Source: Asterias rubens (taxonomy: Eukaryota; Echinodermata; Asteroidea; Forcipulatida; Asteriidae). From it: a stretch of DNA of 64,000 bases. The notes beneath the pieces are model-generated. The model ran no database searches, was not told the origin of the DNA, and saw only the letters and a program-made list of their open reading frames with translations. This document shows positions 53,372 to 64,000 of this stretch, piece by piece. The stretch's first letter is position 1. The number at the start of each line of letters is the position of its first letter. Where the stretch lies: NCBI RefSeq assembly GCF_902459465.1, contig NC_047062.1:29258673-29322672 (forward strand), read 5' to 3'. The position numbers and the translations under genes are program-made.

Positions 53372-54290
53372 CTTTTTGGGGGGGATTTCTTCAACATAGT
53401 TAATTGATGGGCTATCTTTGCTTGAACCTAAGGGAGTTTGACCGTGAAGAAGCAGCACGCACCTCCGCACAAGGCAGAAGCGGCACACACCTCAGCATCA
53501 CTGCAGAAGCGGCACGCACCTTCGCATGACAAGTGCAATCTCACAATGTCACCATTATAGGAGCTGATACTCCCATGATAAGAGACAGACTATAATGGGA
53601 TACACTGCAAGACATCATACTGGGGTGACACGCCTTCAACACTGTGTCGTCTCCAACTTAACATTACTTTTTGGGGGGATTTCTTCTACATAGTTAATTG
53701 ATGGGTTATCTTTGCCTGAGCCTAAGGGAGATTGACCGTGAAGAAGCAGCACGCACCTCCGCACAAAGCAGAAGCGGCACACACCTCTGCATCAATGCAG
53801 AAGTGGCACGCACCTTCGCATGATAAGTGCAATCTCACAATGTCACCATTATAGGAGCTGATACTCCCATGATAAGAGACAGACTATAATGGGATACACT
53901 GCAAGACATCATACTGGGGTGACACGCCTTCAACACGATGGATTCTCCCTTAGTTGCTGTATTTTTTGTTGCTAAGATTAGGGTAAGGGTTATTATATTC
54001 TATTATATATTTAACATTTCTATTTTGGGGGATTTCTTCAACACAGTTTATTTATTGGCTATCTTTGCCCAAGCCTAAGGGAGTTTGACCGTGAAGAAGC
54101 AGCATGCACCTCCGCACAAGGCAGAAGTGGCACACACCTCCGCATCAATGCAGAAGTGGCACGCACCTTCGCACGATAAGTGCAATCTCACAATGTCACC
54201 ATTATAGGAGCTGATACTCCCATGATAAGAGACAGACTACAATGGGATACACTGCAAGACATCATACTGGGGTGACATGCCTTCAACAGG
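53372..54290. repeat. ~270-bp repeat, 3 copies with spacers
   Basis: Copies at about 53372-53641, 53667-53937 and 54022-54290 share GGGATTTCTTC..ACA, GTGAAGAAGCAGCA, degenerate CAGAAGCGGCACGCACC sub-repeats and CATCATACTGGGGTGACA. Each contains the inverted repeat CCATTATAG/CTATAATGG around a nested GGAG/CTCC. Spacers after the second and third copies carry ATTAGGGTAAGGG or ATTAGGGTTAGGG. Confidence 0.92.
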
Positions 54291-54472
54291 CTGTTCATAA
54301 ATTTTTGTTGGTAAGATTAGGGTTAGGGTTATTCTATTCTATTCTATATTTCAAATTTCGCAATTTATCGCAATTTCAAAGTGCAAACAAAATTGCTTTG
54401 TGCTTGCTTGCAATTGTGTACTTATTTACAAGATGTTAATTAAAATGATAATAACAATATGAAAGATACTTA

Positions 54473-54851
54473 TTAAAGGCACTGGACACACATTTGGTAA
54501 TTGTCAAAGACCAGTATTCTTACCTGGTGTATCCCAACATATGCATAAAATAACAAATTTGGGCACATAGGTCATCGAAGTTGCAAGAGAATAATGACAG
54601 AAAAAATACCCTTGTTGCATAAATTTGTGTGACTGTTTTCAGATGCATAGTAAAAGGCTTCAGCTGAAGTCTTTTTTATTTGAGTAAGAAATCACCTCAT
54701 TCTCAAAATTACCTCAAAAACTACGTTACTTCACAGGGAGCCGTTTCTCACAATGTTGCATACTAGCAACAGCTCTTCATTGCTAGTTAGCAAATAAGTT
54801 TCTACGCTAAAAATTATTATGAGTAATAACCAATAGTGTCCAGTGCCTTCA
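54473..54851 (+). mobile_element. Family B MITE
   Basis: TATTAAAGGCACTGGACACA to ACCAATAGTGTCCAGTGCC; the interior is a B-type with an A-type right end, a mosaic of the two families. Confidence 0.88.
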
Positions 54852-55127
54852 CACTTCTACACAAAAGTAACATACCAATAATAGAAAACATATTTTAAAA
54901 GGGGAGAGGTTACCAGCACTTACACCCTTAGCCAAGATCCTCAGCATCTGGCCGTAAAAACACAGAACTGATCAGCTAAAACAATAATTAAAAGCACAAG
55001 AAGTGCATCATTAATTCAAAAACCTATTTTGAAAAAAGGGGAGAGGTTACCAGCACTTACACCCTTAGCCAAGATCCTCAGCATCTGGCCATAAAAACAA
55101 CACAGGAGTGTTCAGCTAAAACAATAA

Positions 55128-55545
55128 TTAAAAGCACAAAAAGTGCATCATTATTTTCAGACGACTGTTGAAGGAAGTGACCAAAGTAGCTTGTCGAACA
55201 ATAAGAGGAAGACCGTTCCATAAGGTGGGAGCAGGATTGACCCCCATAATGCGAAGTAGAGACTCTGTGGGGAGATTGCAGTAGACACTGTGATGATGAG
55301 CGTTCGACAACGAGGATGTGTATTATACGAGGTTATAAGTTCAGAGTTACATGCAGGAGCGAGATCATGTTGAGACTTGTAAGTGAGCAACATTGGCTTG
55401 AACACAACATGGCCCTTGATCGGCAGCCAGTGGAGACAGCAAAGAATCGGGATGATGTGCTCATTTCTTGGAGATCATGCCACAACGGGCGTGAAGCAGT
55501 GTTCCGAATGAAGCTTATTCAGTTCATAAAAACACATTTATAATA
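55128..55545 (-). pseudogene. Non-LTR retrotransposon remnant
   Basis: On the - strand two overlapping frames read LLTYKSQHDLAPAC..ELITSY and NPAPTLWNGLPLIVRQ..FNSRLK, the C-terminal pattern of LINE reverse transcriptases, with at least one frameshift between them. Confidence 0.65.
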
Positions 55546-55849
55546 CCTTACTGTTAAAGATAACAAACTAATTGTTACATCCATGAATGCTTGCAGCTAA
55601 CATGCCTTGTCGATAGCGATGTTTTCATATGCGTTGCTCTCCTTTATACCCAGTATCCTTGATGGCATCAGTATTTTTGATTCCATTCTGCACTTCTTTT
55701 CAGGAAACTATTCCCTTTATCTCCGTCTCTGAAAGGTCAAGTTTGAAGACCAGAAATTAAATATAATCCAACAATTTTAATTTGCACATTAATTGCAGAG
55801 TTGCATAGAACTGGTCAGGCCCCCTAATCAAGTGTGGTGTAAATTGTTG

Positions 55850-58800
55850 TTTAAAGTATGATCATATATTTTTTGGCCAAGAGCCTGCCACTTAAAAAAT
55901 GACAGTGAATCGACATCGGCAACCAGTGGCATAGAACCAGAGGCCTGCTGCTCAAGAAATTACAGTGAACCAACATCTGAAACCAGTTGCATAAAACTAG
56001 AGGCCTGTCCCTCAATAAGCGCAGTGAACCAACATCGGCAGCCAGTGACAAAAAACAGAGGAATGTCCCTCAATAAACAAAAGTGAACCAACATCGCAAA
56101 CCACTGGCATAGCATAGCACCAGAGGTATAGCACCAGAGTATTGTCGCTCAAAAACCGACAGTGATCCTGACAACAAAAACCACTCGCATAGCACCAGAG
56201 GCTGACAACAAAAACCACCGGCATAGCATCAGAGGCATGTCGCTCAAAACTGACAGTGAATCGTCATCAACAACCAGTGATATAGCACCAGAGGAATGTC
56301 GCTCAAGGAACAAATAAACCGCATCAGAAACCAATGGTCCAGCACCAAAGGCCGGTCACGCAAGAAACAACAGTGAACTGACATCGACAACCAGTGAATA
56401 GCACCAGAGGAATTTCGCTCAAGGAACTGAAGTGAACCGACATCCAAAACCAGTGGCATATAGCATAAAAGGCCTGCTGTTAAAGAAACGCCAGTAAACC
56501 GACATCGGCAACCAGTGACGTTTGCACTAGAGGAATGTTGCTCAAGGAACGAAAGTGAACGGACATTGGAAACCAATGGCATAGCACCAAAGGCCTGCAG
56601 CTCAAGAAAATGAAGTAAAGCAACATTGGCAACCAGTAGCATACCATCAAAGGTCTGTCACTCAAGAAAATAAAGAAAAGTAACATTGGCAACCAGTGGC
56701 ATACCACCAAAGGTCTGTCGCTCAAGAAAATAAAGAAAAGCAACATTGGCAACCAGTGGCACACCACCAAAGGTCTGTCACTCAAGAAAATAAAGAAAAG
56801 CAACATTGGCAACCAGTGGCACACCACCAAAGGTCTGTCACTCAAGAAAGTAATATAAACAACATTGGCAACCAGTGGCATACCACCAAAGGTCTGTTGC
56901 TAAAGAAAGTAAACTAGTAAAGCAACATTGGCAACCTGTGGCATACAACCAAAGGTCTGTCACTCAAGAAAGTAAAGTAAAGCAACATTGGCAACCAGTG
57001 GCATACCACCAAAGGTCTGTTGCTAAAGAAAGTAAATTAGTAAAGCAACATTGGCAACCAGTGGCATACAACCAAAGGTCTGTCACTCAAGAAAGTAAAG
57101 AAAAGCAACATTGGCAACCAGTGGCATACAACCAAAGGTCTGTCGCTCAAGAAAGTAAAGTAAAGCAACATTGGCAACCAGTGGCATACCACCAAAGTTC
57201 TGTTGCTAAAGAAAGTAAATTAGTAAAGCAACATTGGCAACCAGTGGCATACAACCAAAGGTCTGTCACTCAAGAAAGTAAAGTTAAGCAACATTGGTAA
57301 CCAGTGGCATACCACCAAAGGTCTGCTGCTCAAGAAAGTAAAGTTAAGCAACATTGGCAACCAGTGACATACTACCAAAGGTCTGTACCTCAAGAAACGA
57401 CAATGAATCCACGTCGACAACCAATGGCATAGCACCAGAGGAATGTCACACAAGGAGCGAAAGTGAACTGACATCAAAACCCAATGGCACAGCACCAAAG
57501 TTCTGTAGCTCAAAAAAGTAAAGTTAAGCAACATTGGCAACCAGGCATAAATAACACCAAAGATCTGTAGCACCATTGGCAACCAGTGGCATACCACCAA
57601 AAGTCTGTTGCTAAAGAAAGTAAATTAGTAAAGCAACATTGGCAACATTGGCAAGGTCTGTTGCTCAGGAACCGACAGTGAACCAACATCGGCAACCAAT
57701 GGCATAGCACCAAAGGCCTGTCGCTTAAGAAAGTAAATTAGTAAAGCAACATTGGCAACCAGTGGCATACCACCAAAGGTCTGTCACTCAAGAAAATAAA
57801 AAAAGCAACATTGGCAACCAGTGGCATTTAACCAAAGGTCTGTCACTCAAGAAAGTAAAGTAAAGCAACATTGGCAACCAGTGGCATACAACCAAAGGTC
57901 TGTCACTCAAGAAAGTAAAGTAAAGCAACATTGGCAACCAGTGGCATACCACCAAAGGTCTGTTGCTAAAGAAAGTAAATTAGTCAAGCAACATTGGCAA
58001 CCAGTGGCATACCACCAAAGGTCTGTCACTCAAGAAAATAAAAAAAGCAACATTGGCAACCAGTGGCATTTAACCAAAGGTCTGTCACTCAAGAAAGTAA
58101 AGTAAAGCAACATTGGCAACCAGTGGCATACCACCAAAGGTCTGTTGCTAAAGAAAGTAAATTAGTAAAGCAACATTGGCAACCAGTGGCATACAACCAA
58201 AGGTCTGTCACTCAAGAAAGTAAAGTAAAGCAACATTGGCAACCAGTGGCATACCACCAAAGGTCTGTTGCTAAAGAAAGTAAATTAGTAAAGCAACATT
58301 GGCAACCAGTGGCATACAACCAAAGGTCTGTCACTCAAGAAAGTAAAGAAAAGCAACATTGGCAACCAGTGGCATACAACCAAAGGTCTGTCGCTCAAGA
58401 AAGTAAAGTTAAGCAACATTGGTAACCAGTGGCATACCACCAAAGGTATGTTGCTAAAGAAAGTAAATTAGTAAAGCAACATTGGCAACCAGTGGCATAC
58501 AACCAAAGGTCTGTCACTCAAGAAAATAAAGAAAAGCAACATTGGCAACCAGTGGCATACAACCAAAGGTCTGTCACTCAAGAAAGTAAAGTAAAGCAAC
58601 ATTGGCAACCAGTGGCATTTAACCAAAGGTCTGTCACTCAAGAAAGTAAAGTAAAGCAACATTGGCAACCAGTGGCATACCACCAAAGGTCTGTTGCTAA
58701 AGAAAGTAAATTAGTAAAGCAACATTGGCAACCAGTGGCATACAACCACAGGTCTGTCACTCAAGAAAGTAAAGTAAAGCAACATTGGCAACCAGTGGCA

Positions 58801-60830
58801 TACCACCAAAGGTCTGTTGCTAAAGAAAGTAAATTAGTAAAGCAACATTGGCAACCAGTGGCATACAACCAAAGGTCTGTCACTCAAGAAAGTAAAGAAA
58901 AGCAACATTGGCAACCAGTGGCATACAACCAAAGGTCTGTCGCTCAAGAAAGTAATTTAAACAACATTGGCAACCAGTGGCATACCACCAAAGGTCTGTT
59001 GCTAAAGGAAGTAAATTAGTAAAGCAACATTGGCAACCAGTGGCATACAACCAAAGGTCTGTCACTCAAGAAAATAAAGAAAAGCAACATTGGCAACCAG
59101 TGGCATACAACCAAAGGTCTGTCGCTCAAGAAAGTAAAGTAAAGCAACATTGGCAACCAGTGGCATACCACCAACGGTCTGTCACTCAAGAAAGTAAAGT
59201 AAAGCAACATTGGCAACCAGTGGCATACCACTAAAGGTCTGTTGCTAAAGAAAGTAAATTAGTAAAGCAACATTGGCAACCAGTGGCATACAACCAAAGG
59301 TCTGTCACTCAAGAAAGTAAAGAAAATTTACATTGGCAACCAGTGGCATACCACCAAAGGTCTGCTGCTCAAGAAAGTAAAGTTAAGCAACATTGGTAAC
59401 CAGTGGCATACCACCAAAGGTCTGCTGCTCAAGAAAGTAAAGTTAAGCAACATTGGTAACCAGTGGCATACCACCAAAGGTCTGCTGCTCAAGAAAGTAA
59501 AGTTAAGCAACATTGGCAACCAGTGACATACTACCAAAGGTCTGTACCTCAAGAAACGACAATGAATTTACGTCGGCAACCAATGGCATAGCACCAGAGG
59601 AATGTCACACAAGGAGCGAAAGTGAACTGACATCAAAACCCAATGGCACAGCACCAAAGTTCTGTCGCTCAAAAAAGTAAAGTTAAGCAATATTGGCAAC
59701 CAGTGGCATAAATAACACCAAAGATCTGTAGCACCATTGGCAACCAGTGGCATACCACCATAGGTCTGTCGCTCAAGAAACCACAGTGAAACGACATTGG
59801 CAAACAGTGACAAAGTACCACAGGCCTGTCGCTAAAGAAACGACAATGAACTGACATCAGCAACCAATGGCATAGCACCAAAGGTCTGTTGCTCAAGAAA
59901 GTAAAATTAAGCAACATTGGCAACTAGTGACATACCACCAAAGGTCTGTCGCTAAAGAAACGACAGTGAATCGACAACGAAAACCAGTGGCATAGCAACA
60001 GAGGAGTGTTCCTCAAGGAACCAAAGTGAACCCATATTGACAACCAGTGGCATACCACCAGAGGAATGTCGCACAAGGAGTGAAAGTGAATCAACATCAA
60101 AAACCAATGGCATAGCACCAAAATTCTGTTGCTCAAAAATGTAAAGTTCAGCAACATTGGCAACCAGTGGCATAAATACCACCAAAGGTCTGTCGCTCAA
60201 AAAAGTAAAGTTAAGCAACATTGGCAACCAATGGCATACCACCAAAGGTCTATTGCTCAAGTTGAATAGCAATAGATCCCTGCCATTCAGAAACGACAGT
60301 TAACCCACATCCGCAACCTGTGGCATAGAACTAAAGGAGGTCGTTCAAAACAATGACAGTGAACAGCCATCAACAGCCAGTGGAATTGCAATAGAGCCCT
60401 GCCGTTCAAGAAGCGACAGTGAACATCAGCATTCTGTGGCATAGAACCAGAGGCCTGCCATCCAAGAAATGGCAGTGAACCGTCATCAGCACCTGTGGCA
60501 AAGAACCAGAGGCCTGCCATTCAAAATGACAGTGAGCAGACATCAGCAACACATGGCATAGAACCAGAGACCTGCGCTCAAGAATTGGCAGTGAGGTAAC
60601 ATCACCAACTGATGGTTAGAACCACAGGCCTAGGCTCAAGAAATGACAGCGAGCCGACATCGGCAACCAGTGGCATAGAACCAGAGGCCTGCCGTTCAAG
60701 AAACGACAGTGAACCGACATCGGCACTCTGTGGCATAGAACCAGAGGCCTGCCGTTCAAAAAACTGATAGTGAACGGACATCGGCAACCAGTGACATCGA
60801 ACCAGAGAGGCCACACAATATAAGTACAAG
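55850..60830. repeat. 60-bp minisatellite with higher-order structure
   Basis: About 80 units of 57-63 bp centred on CAACATTGGCAACCAGTGGC. The core (about 56.6-59.6 kb) is homogenised, while the flanks (55.85-56.6 and 59.6-60.83 kb) are progressively diverged, as unequal exchange predicts. A 63-bp and a 60-bp unit often alternate as a 123-bp dimer. A distinctive block around 57361-57600 recurs at 59521-59760, an offset of ~2160 bp. Because units lack stops, open frames appear on both strands; I regard them as by-products. Confidence 0.95.
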
Positions 60831-61040
60831 TTGCCAAGCTTGGGTGGCTTGCGTTAATGGTTCTGCAAGAAACGTTGTTGTGGTCAGACCTGTGGAGCCG
60901 ATTAGGAGTCTCGCTGTTGATTCATCGGGCAACCACCAGCTTTGCAGGGGAAACGCTTTGGCAGTGGGATTTGCGGCATTGTTTAAAGAGCAACATGCAT
61001 TCTACACATTCATTTGGTATCAGGGGTAAACAATGAGTAA

Positions 61041-61065
61041 CAGTAAAATTACCTTCTGCTGGGGA
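61041..61065 (-). pseudogene. Fragment of a fourth exon-like module end, interrupted by a SINE
   Basis: Read on the - strand, CCCCAGCAGAAG|GTAATTTTAC repeats the 3' end and donor of module 3 (CCCCAGTAAAAG|GTAACTTCAC). The SINE at 61066-61275 separates the two. Confidence 0.3.
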
Positions 61066-61275
61066 CCGGCAATCTCGGTAGTCTAGTTGGTAAGACACTG
61101 CTCTAGAATTGCAAGGGTCGTGGGTTCGAATCCCACCTGAGTAATATGCCTGTGATATTTTTTCACAGGACTCGGGAAAGTACTGAGTATACAGTGCTGA
61201 CACACATCGGTGTATGGGTAAAACCCAAAATGAATATTCTTTATCCCTGATGCAAATTTAACATCTATTATAAGG
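61066..61275 (+). mobile_element. Second-family tRNA-derived SINE
   Basis: CTCGGTAGTCTAGTTGGTAA, GTCGTGGGTTCGAATCCCAC, ACTGAGTATACAGTGCTGAC and TTTAACATCTATTATAA. It is inserted among the exon-like modules of the 61-63-kb region. Confidence 0.9.
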
Positions 61276-61296
61276 GTATACGTGTTGTGAAGTTAC

Positions 61297-61586
61297 CTTT
61301 TACTGGGGAGTGTAGCTCCTGCATCATCGGCTGGTCTAGACATCTCTTTGTTGACGGGTAGATGTCTTTGAGCTCCTGCCTTATCGGCTGGTCCTTGACA
61401 TCTCTTTGTTGACGGGTAGATGTCTTTGAGAATCTGCATCATCGGCTGGTCTTTGACATCTCATTGTTGACAGGTTCATCGGCTGGTCTTTGACATCTCA
61501 TTGTTGACGGGTAGATGTCTTTGAGCTCATGTATCATATGCTGGTCTTAGACATCTCTGTGTTGATGGGTAGATGTCTTTGACTGA
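61297..61586 (-). pseudogene. Exon-like module 3 with ~58-bp internal amplification
   Basis: It starts after GTTGTGTTGCAG and ends ...CCAGTAAAAG|GTAACTTCAC, homologous to modules 1 and 2. It contains about five copies of a 57-58-bp unit, one shortened to 38 bp. The frame reads SVKDIYPSTQRCLRPAYDT and then a stop. Probably a decayed duplicate. Confidence 0.35.
61318..61582. repeat. ~58-bp tandem repeat, ~5 copies
   Basis: GCTGGTCT recurs at about 61330, 61388, 61445, 61483 and 61541: spacing 58, 57, 38 and 58, one unit being shortened. Related to the 62-kb array. Confidence 0.9.
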
Positions 61587-61990
61587 CTGCAACACAACGA
61601 CAAAAAAATGCCTATTTAAACATTTGCCCATTATTAAAGCAATTAGTTTCAATTGATTGCTTTTCTTTGATTTGATTTCTATATCTTCAATCAAAATTAA
61701 ACAAAGACAAAACATTAAAGCTGCATCAAAGTTAAAGGAACTTGTTTTATTCAAATCAAAATTTTCTGATTACAACAAAAATAAGCAGTACTCAAATTTT
61801 GTGTCCATATGACTGTTGCTAATTTTGTCTTTTGAAATCAAAATAAGCAACATTAACTCAAGATGGCAATCGCTTGAAACACTTCTATTGAAGACTGATG
61901 TTGGTACTCTCTCTCAGAATGAAACTAATTTATCAAATAGTTTGCTGAATTAACCTACTAAAAGCCAAGAGTATACTACTGTGAATTTAC

Positions 61991-62429
61991 TTTGTACTGG
62001 AGAGTGCAGCTTCTTCATGATAGGCTGGTCTTCATCATCTACTTGCTGATGGGTAGATGTCTTTGAGCTTCTTCATCATAGGCTGGTTTTCATCATCTAC
62101 TGGCTGATGGGTAGATGTCTTTGAGCTTCTTCATCATAGGCTGGTCTTCATCATCTACTTGCTGATGGGTAGATGTACTTGAGCTTCTTCATCATAGGCT
62201 GGTCTTCATCATCTACTTGCTGATGGGTAGATGTCTTTGAGCTTCTTCATCATAGGCTGGTCTTCATCATCTACTTGCTGATGGGTAGATGTCTTTGAGC
62301 TTCTTCATCATAGGCTGATCTTCAACATCTACTTGCTGATGGGTAGATGTCTTTGAGCTTCTTCATCATAGGCTGGTCTTCATCATCTACTTGCTGATAA
62401 GTAGATGTCTTTGGAGATGCAAAGGCTGA
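61991..62429 (-). pseudogene. Exon-like module 2 with 58-bp internal amplification
   Basis: After TTTGTGTTGCAG, the first frame reads SAFASPKTSTYQQVDDEDQP and aligns with module 1 (ASPKTSTYQQVDDEDQPM against TSPAAPTLQEVDVPNNPM). The middle has expanded to about seven 58-bp units, then the module ends ...CCAGTACAAA|GTAAATTCAC as in modules 1 and 3. Since 58 is not a multiple of three, the frame shifts at each unit and a stop falls in the second unit (SASR*), so the module looks non-coding as it stands. Confidence 0.4.
62010..62415. repeat. 58-bp tandem repeat, ~7 copies
   Basis: GAGCTTCTTCATCATAGGCT begins a unit recurring every 58 bp (for example at 62123, 62181 and 62239) with few substitutions. 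A diverged family of the same length fills 61310-61580. Confidence 0.93.
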
Positions 62430-63035
62430 CTGCAACACAAACAAAATATACAGTTTGCAGCATTTGTTTATAAAGAATAATACCTGTCTAAAAAACTGAT
62501 AAATTTAGGTTTGTTTTCGTAAAAAAAAGAAAAAATAAGCAGCAAGATAATGATTACCTTAGAAATTACTGGTTGTAGTCGAAAGTATGAAAATCAAGCA
62601 AAGTCTATGCCTAAGTTTATTAACCAAAACTTTAACATTTGTCATAATTGTGTTTAGATTACCAATCATGAGGTGACCTCACCCCAAAAAACACCCAGTG
62701 ACTCTGAATCAATCATGAAACAAGATACAAACACCTATGAAGGAATTGTATTAATGCGATAATACATGATAATAACTCAGGCCTGTATGTTTTTGAATGG
62801 GGGCACCAAGGTAATTTCTCCTTGGTAAACGACACCTGATGAGAAAGTTGTAAATATGTACTGTATTGTTTCAAGGGCACCAAGGCAATGACCAGGGGGC
62901 ATGGAGGCAATTGCCTTGGTTGCCTCCGTGAAGTTTCAGACCTGTGTTTAAACAAAAGCAACAACATTCACTCTGCATAATTACTTAAGCGCTCTATTAG
63001 GGACATGGGGTAAAGTATACTTTTACAGGATTCAC
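62430..63035. other. Putative intron between exon-like modules 1 and 2
   Basis: AT-rich, with no further module or gene seen. The - strand frame of 84 codons at 62713-62967 has no recognisable motif. Confidence 0.4.
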
Positions 63036-63132
63036 CTTTAACTTGAGAATGAAGCAGATCCTCATTCACCATAGGGTTGTTTGGGACATCTACTTCTTGA
63101 AGAGTAGGTGCTGCTGGAGATGTTGAGCATGA
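63036..63132 (-). CDS. Exon-like module 1, - strand (unamplified)
   Basis: After TTTATGTTGCAG, 97 nt have a single open frame reading SCSTSPAAPTLQEVDVPNNP and onward to HSQVK, ending at AAAG|GTGAAT. The end, the donor and a downstream GTATAC are shared with modules 2 and 3. I recognise no domain. It is the only one of the three modules without internal amplification and an in-frame stop, so it is the best candidate for a functional exon. Confidence 0.35.
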
Positions 63133-63672
63133 CTGCAACATAAACAAAAGTGCACAATTTGCATTAATAAGACTTTCCAGCAATGTCCTTGTATTTCGAT
63201 TTGGTGCTCAAGGCGCAGAATCCCTCTTTTGCTGAACCACACCCAAGAATGCCTCTGTGCAAAAATGTATACTAACAAGTATTTGTTTTGTGTTTTCATC
63301 CGTGCTATTTTAAGCAAGATAAGATGCTTTTACATATTAAAACTTAAGTGTAACAGAACAATTAATTAGTGCTTTTTTATGTGATTGGGCCTACGACATT
63401 TTTGCTCCGACACAACGACATGTGAAGAAAGATACTTTGCCTCATTCCAGTCCTTGTCCTTGACGAGCGTCCACTTAAAAAACATGCACCATCTGCAAAG
63501 AATCATACAACATTGAACAGTAAAGACTAAAAAACAAAAACAAAAAATGTTGCATGCAGAAAATTAGATGTAACCCCCCCCCCCCTTGAGTAATAAAGAA
63601 TTCTTCTTTGTGTTCAGCTTGCACGGATTCAGGAATATGAATCACAATAGGTACAAACACACAAAGAAATTC

Positions 63673-64000
63673 AGGTTCACTCCAGGTGAATGCTTGATTA
63701 CACCTCAGCAATAGCTGGATCACTACCAGTCATATATCATCTCCACTCTGGTTGGATGACATCAGTGGCTTAGGTTCACTCCAGGTGAATGCTTGAATAC
63801 ACCTCAGCATAGCTAGATCACTACCAGTCCTATACACCACAGCATAGCTGGATCACTACCAGTCCTATATCATCTCCACTCTGGTTGGATTACATCAGTG
63901 GCTTAGGTTCACCTCCAGGTGAATGCTTGAATACAACACCTCAGCATAGCTGGATCACTACCAGTCCTACTAACACCATTGCAACCCTTTCATCAGATGC
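63673..64000. repeat. ~99-bp tandem repeat, ~3 copies
   Basis: Units begin AGGTTCAC at 63673, 63772 and 63905. The second is longer because of an internal repeat of CAGCATAGCTGGATCACTAC and its neighbours. It continues to the right edge. Confidence 0.9.

Noticed and set aside
53983..54325. Interstitial telomere
   Set aside because: Only about two TTAGGG-like units occur, too few for a telomeric tract; they belong to the repeat spacer.
56875..59234. Long ORFs in the 60-bp repeat as protein genes
   Set aside because: Frames are open on both strands, stop and restart at unit variants, and the edges decay without purifying selection; a minisatellite explains them.
61075..61145. Functional tRNA gene
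   Set aside because: Same body and tail as the copies at 25985 and 44008, so it is the head of a SINE.

Overview
This is eukaryotic, AT-rich, repeat-laden DNA with short exons in long introns bounded by GT-AG splice sites. Protein similarity places it in an invertebrate deuterostome. The small tRNA-Leu-headed SINEs and the abundant TTAA-flanked short inverted-repeat elements are reminiscent of echinoderms, perhaps a sea star; that placement is inference, since no rRNA or mitochondrial marker is present. Three conserved genes can be read exon by exon. (1) 2439-23080, + strand: the 3' 18 exons of symplekin (SYMPK), the scaffold of the mRNA cleavage/polyadenylation and histone pre-mRNA processing machinery; its N-terminal exons lie off the left edge. 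(2) 25777-28165, - strand: a complete four-exon DPY30, the shared subunit of SET1/MLL H3K4 methyltransferase complexes, convergent with SYMPK. (3) 29644-33313, + strand: a complete seven-exon mitochondrial amidoxime-reducing component (MTARC), divergent from DPY30. These are housekeeping neighbours and I see no shared pathway. A fourth, unrecognised + strand gene probably starts at 35591, with candidate later exons near 38.8 kb and 40.5 kb.

Region by region: 1-2275 is an indel-free array of a 79-bp satellite inside a SYMPK intron. 2.4-23 kb holds SYMPK exons, with introns full of short inverted-repeat DNA elements, SINEs, foldback elements and a Penelope-like 3' end carrying a hammerhead-ribozyme-like core. 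23-35.5 kb holds DPY30, MTARC and small TA-flanked MITEs. 35.4-47.6 kb holds the putative fourth gene, a decayed Penelope-like GIY-YIG remnant and more MITEs and SINEs. 47.6-55.5 kb is gene-poor: a ~108-bp repeat, a C-rich low-complexity tract, poly-C repeats, a ~1.4-kb tandem duplication and three copies of a ~270-bp repeat. 55.85-60.83 kb is a 60-bp minisatellite with higher-order structure. 61.0-63.2 kb contains three homologous exon-like modules on the - strand, two of them expanded internally by a 58-bp repeat. The window ends in a ~99-bp tandem repeat.

The most interesting signals are: the hammerhead-like motifs of Penelope-type elements; the duplicated exon-like modules with their own splice signals and frame-breaking internal amplification; the 79-bp satellite with a hairpin and no length variation; the unusual Lys/Glu-rich and RGG tail of symplekin; and a near-perfect palindrome about 70 bp upstream of the fourth gene's start codon. 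I did not find a recognisable new defence or biosynthetic system.
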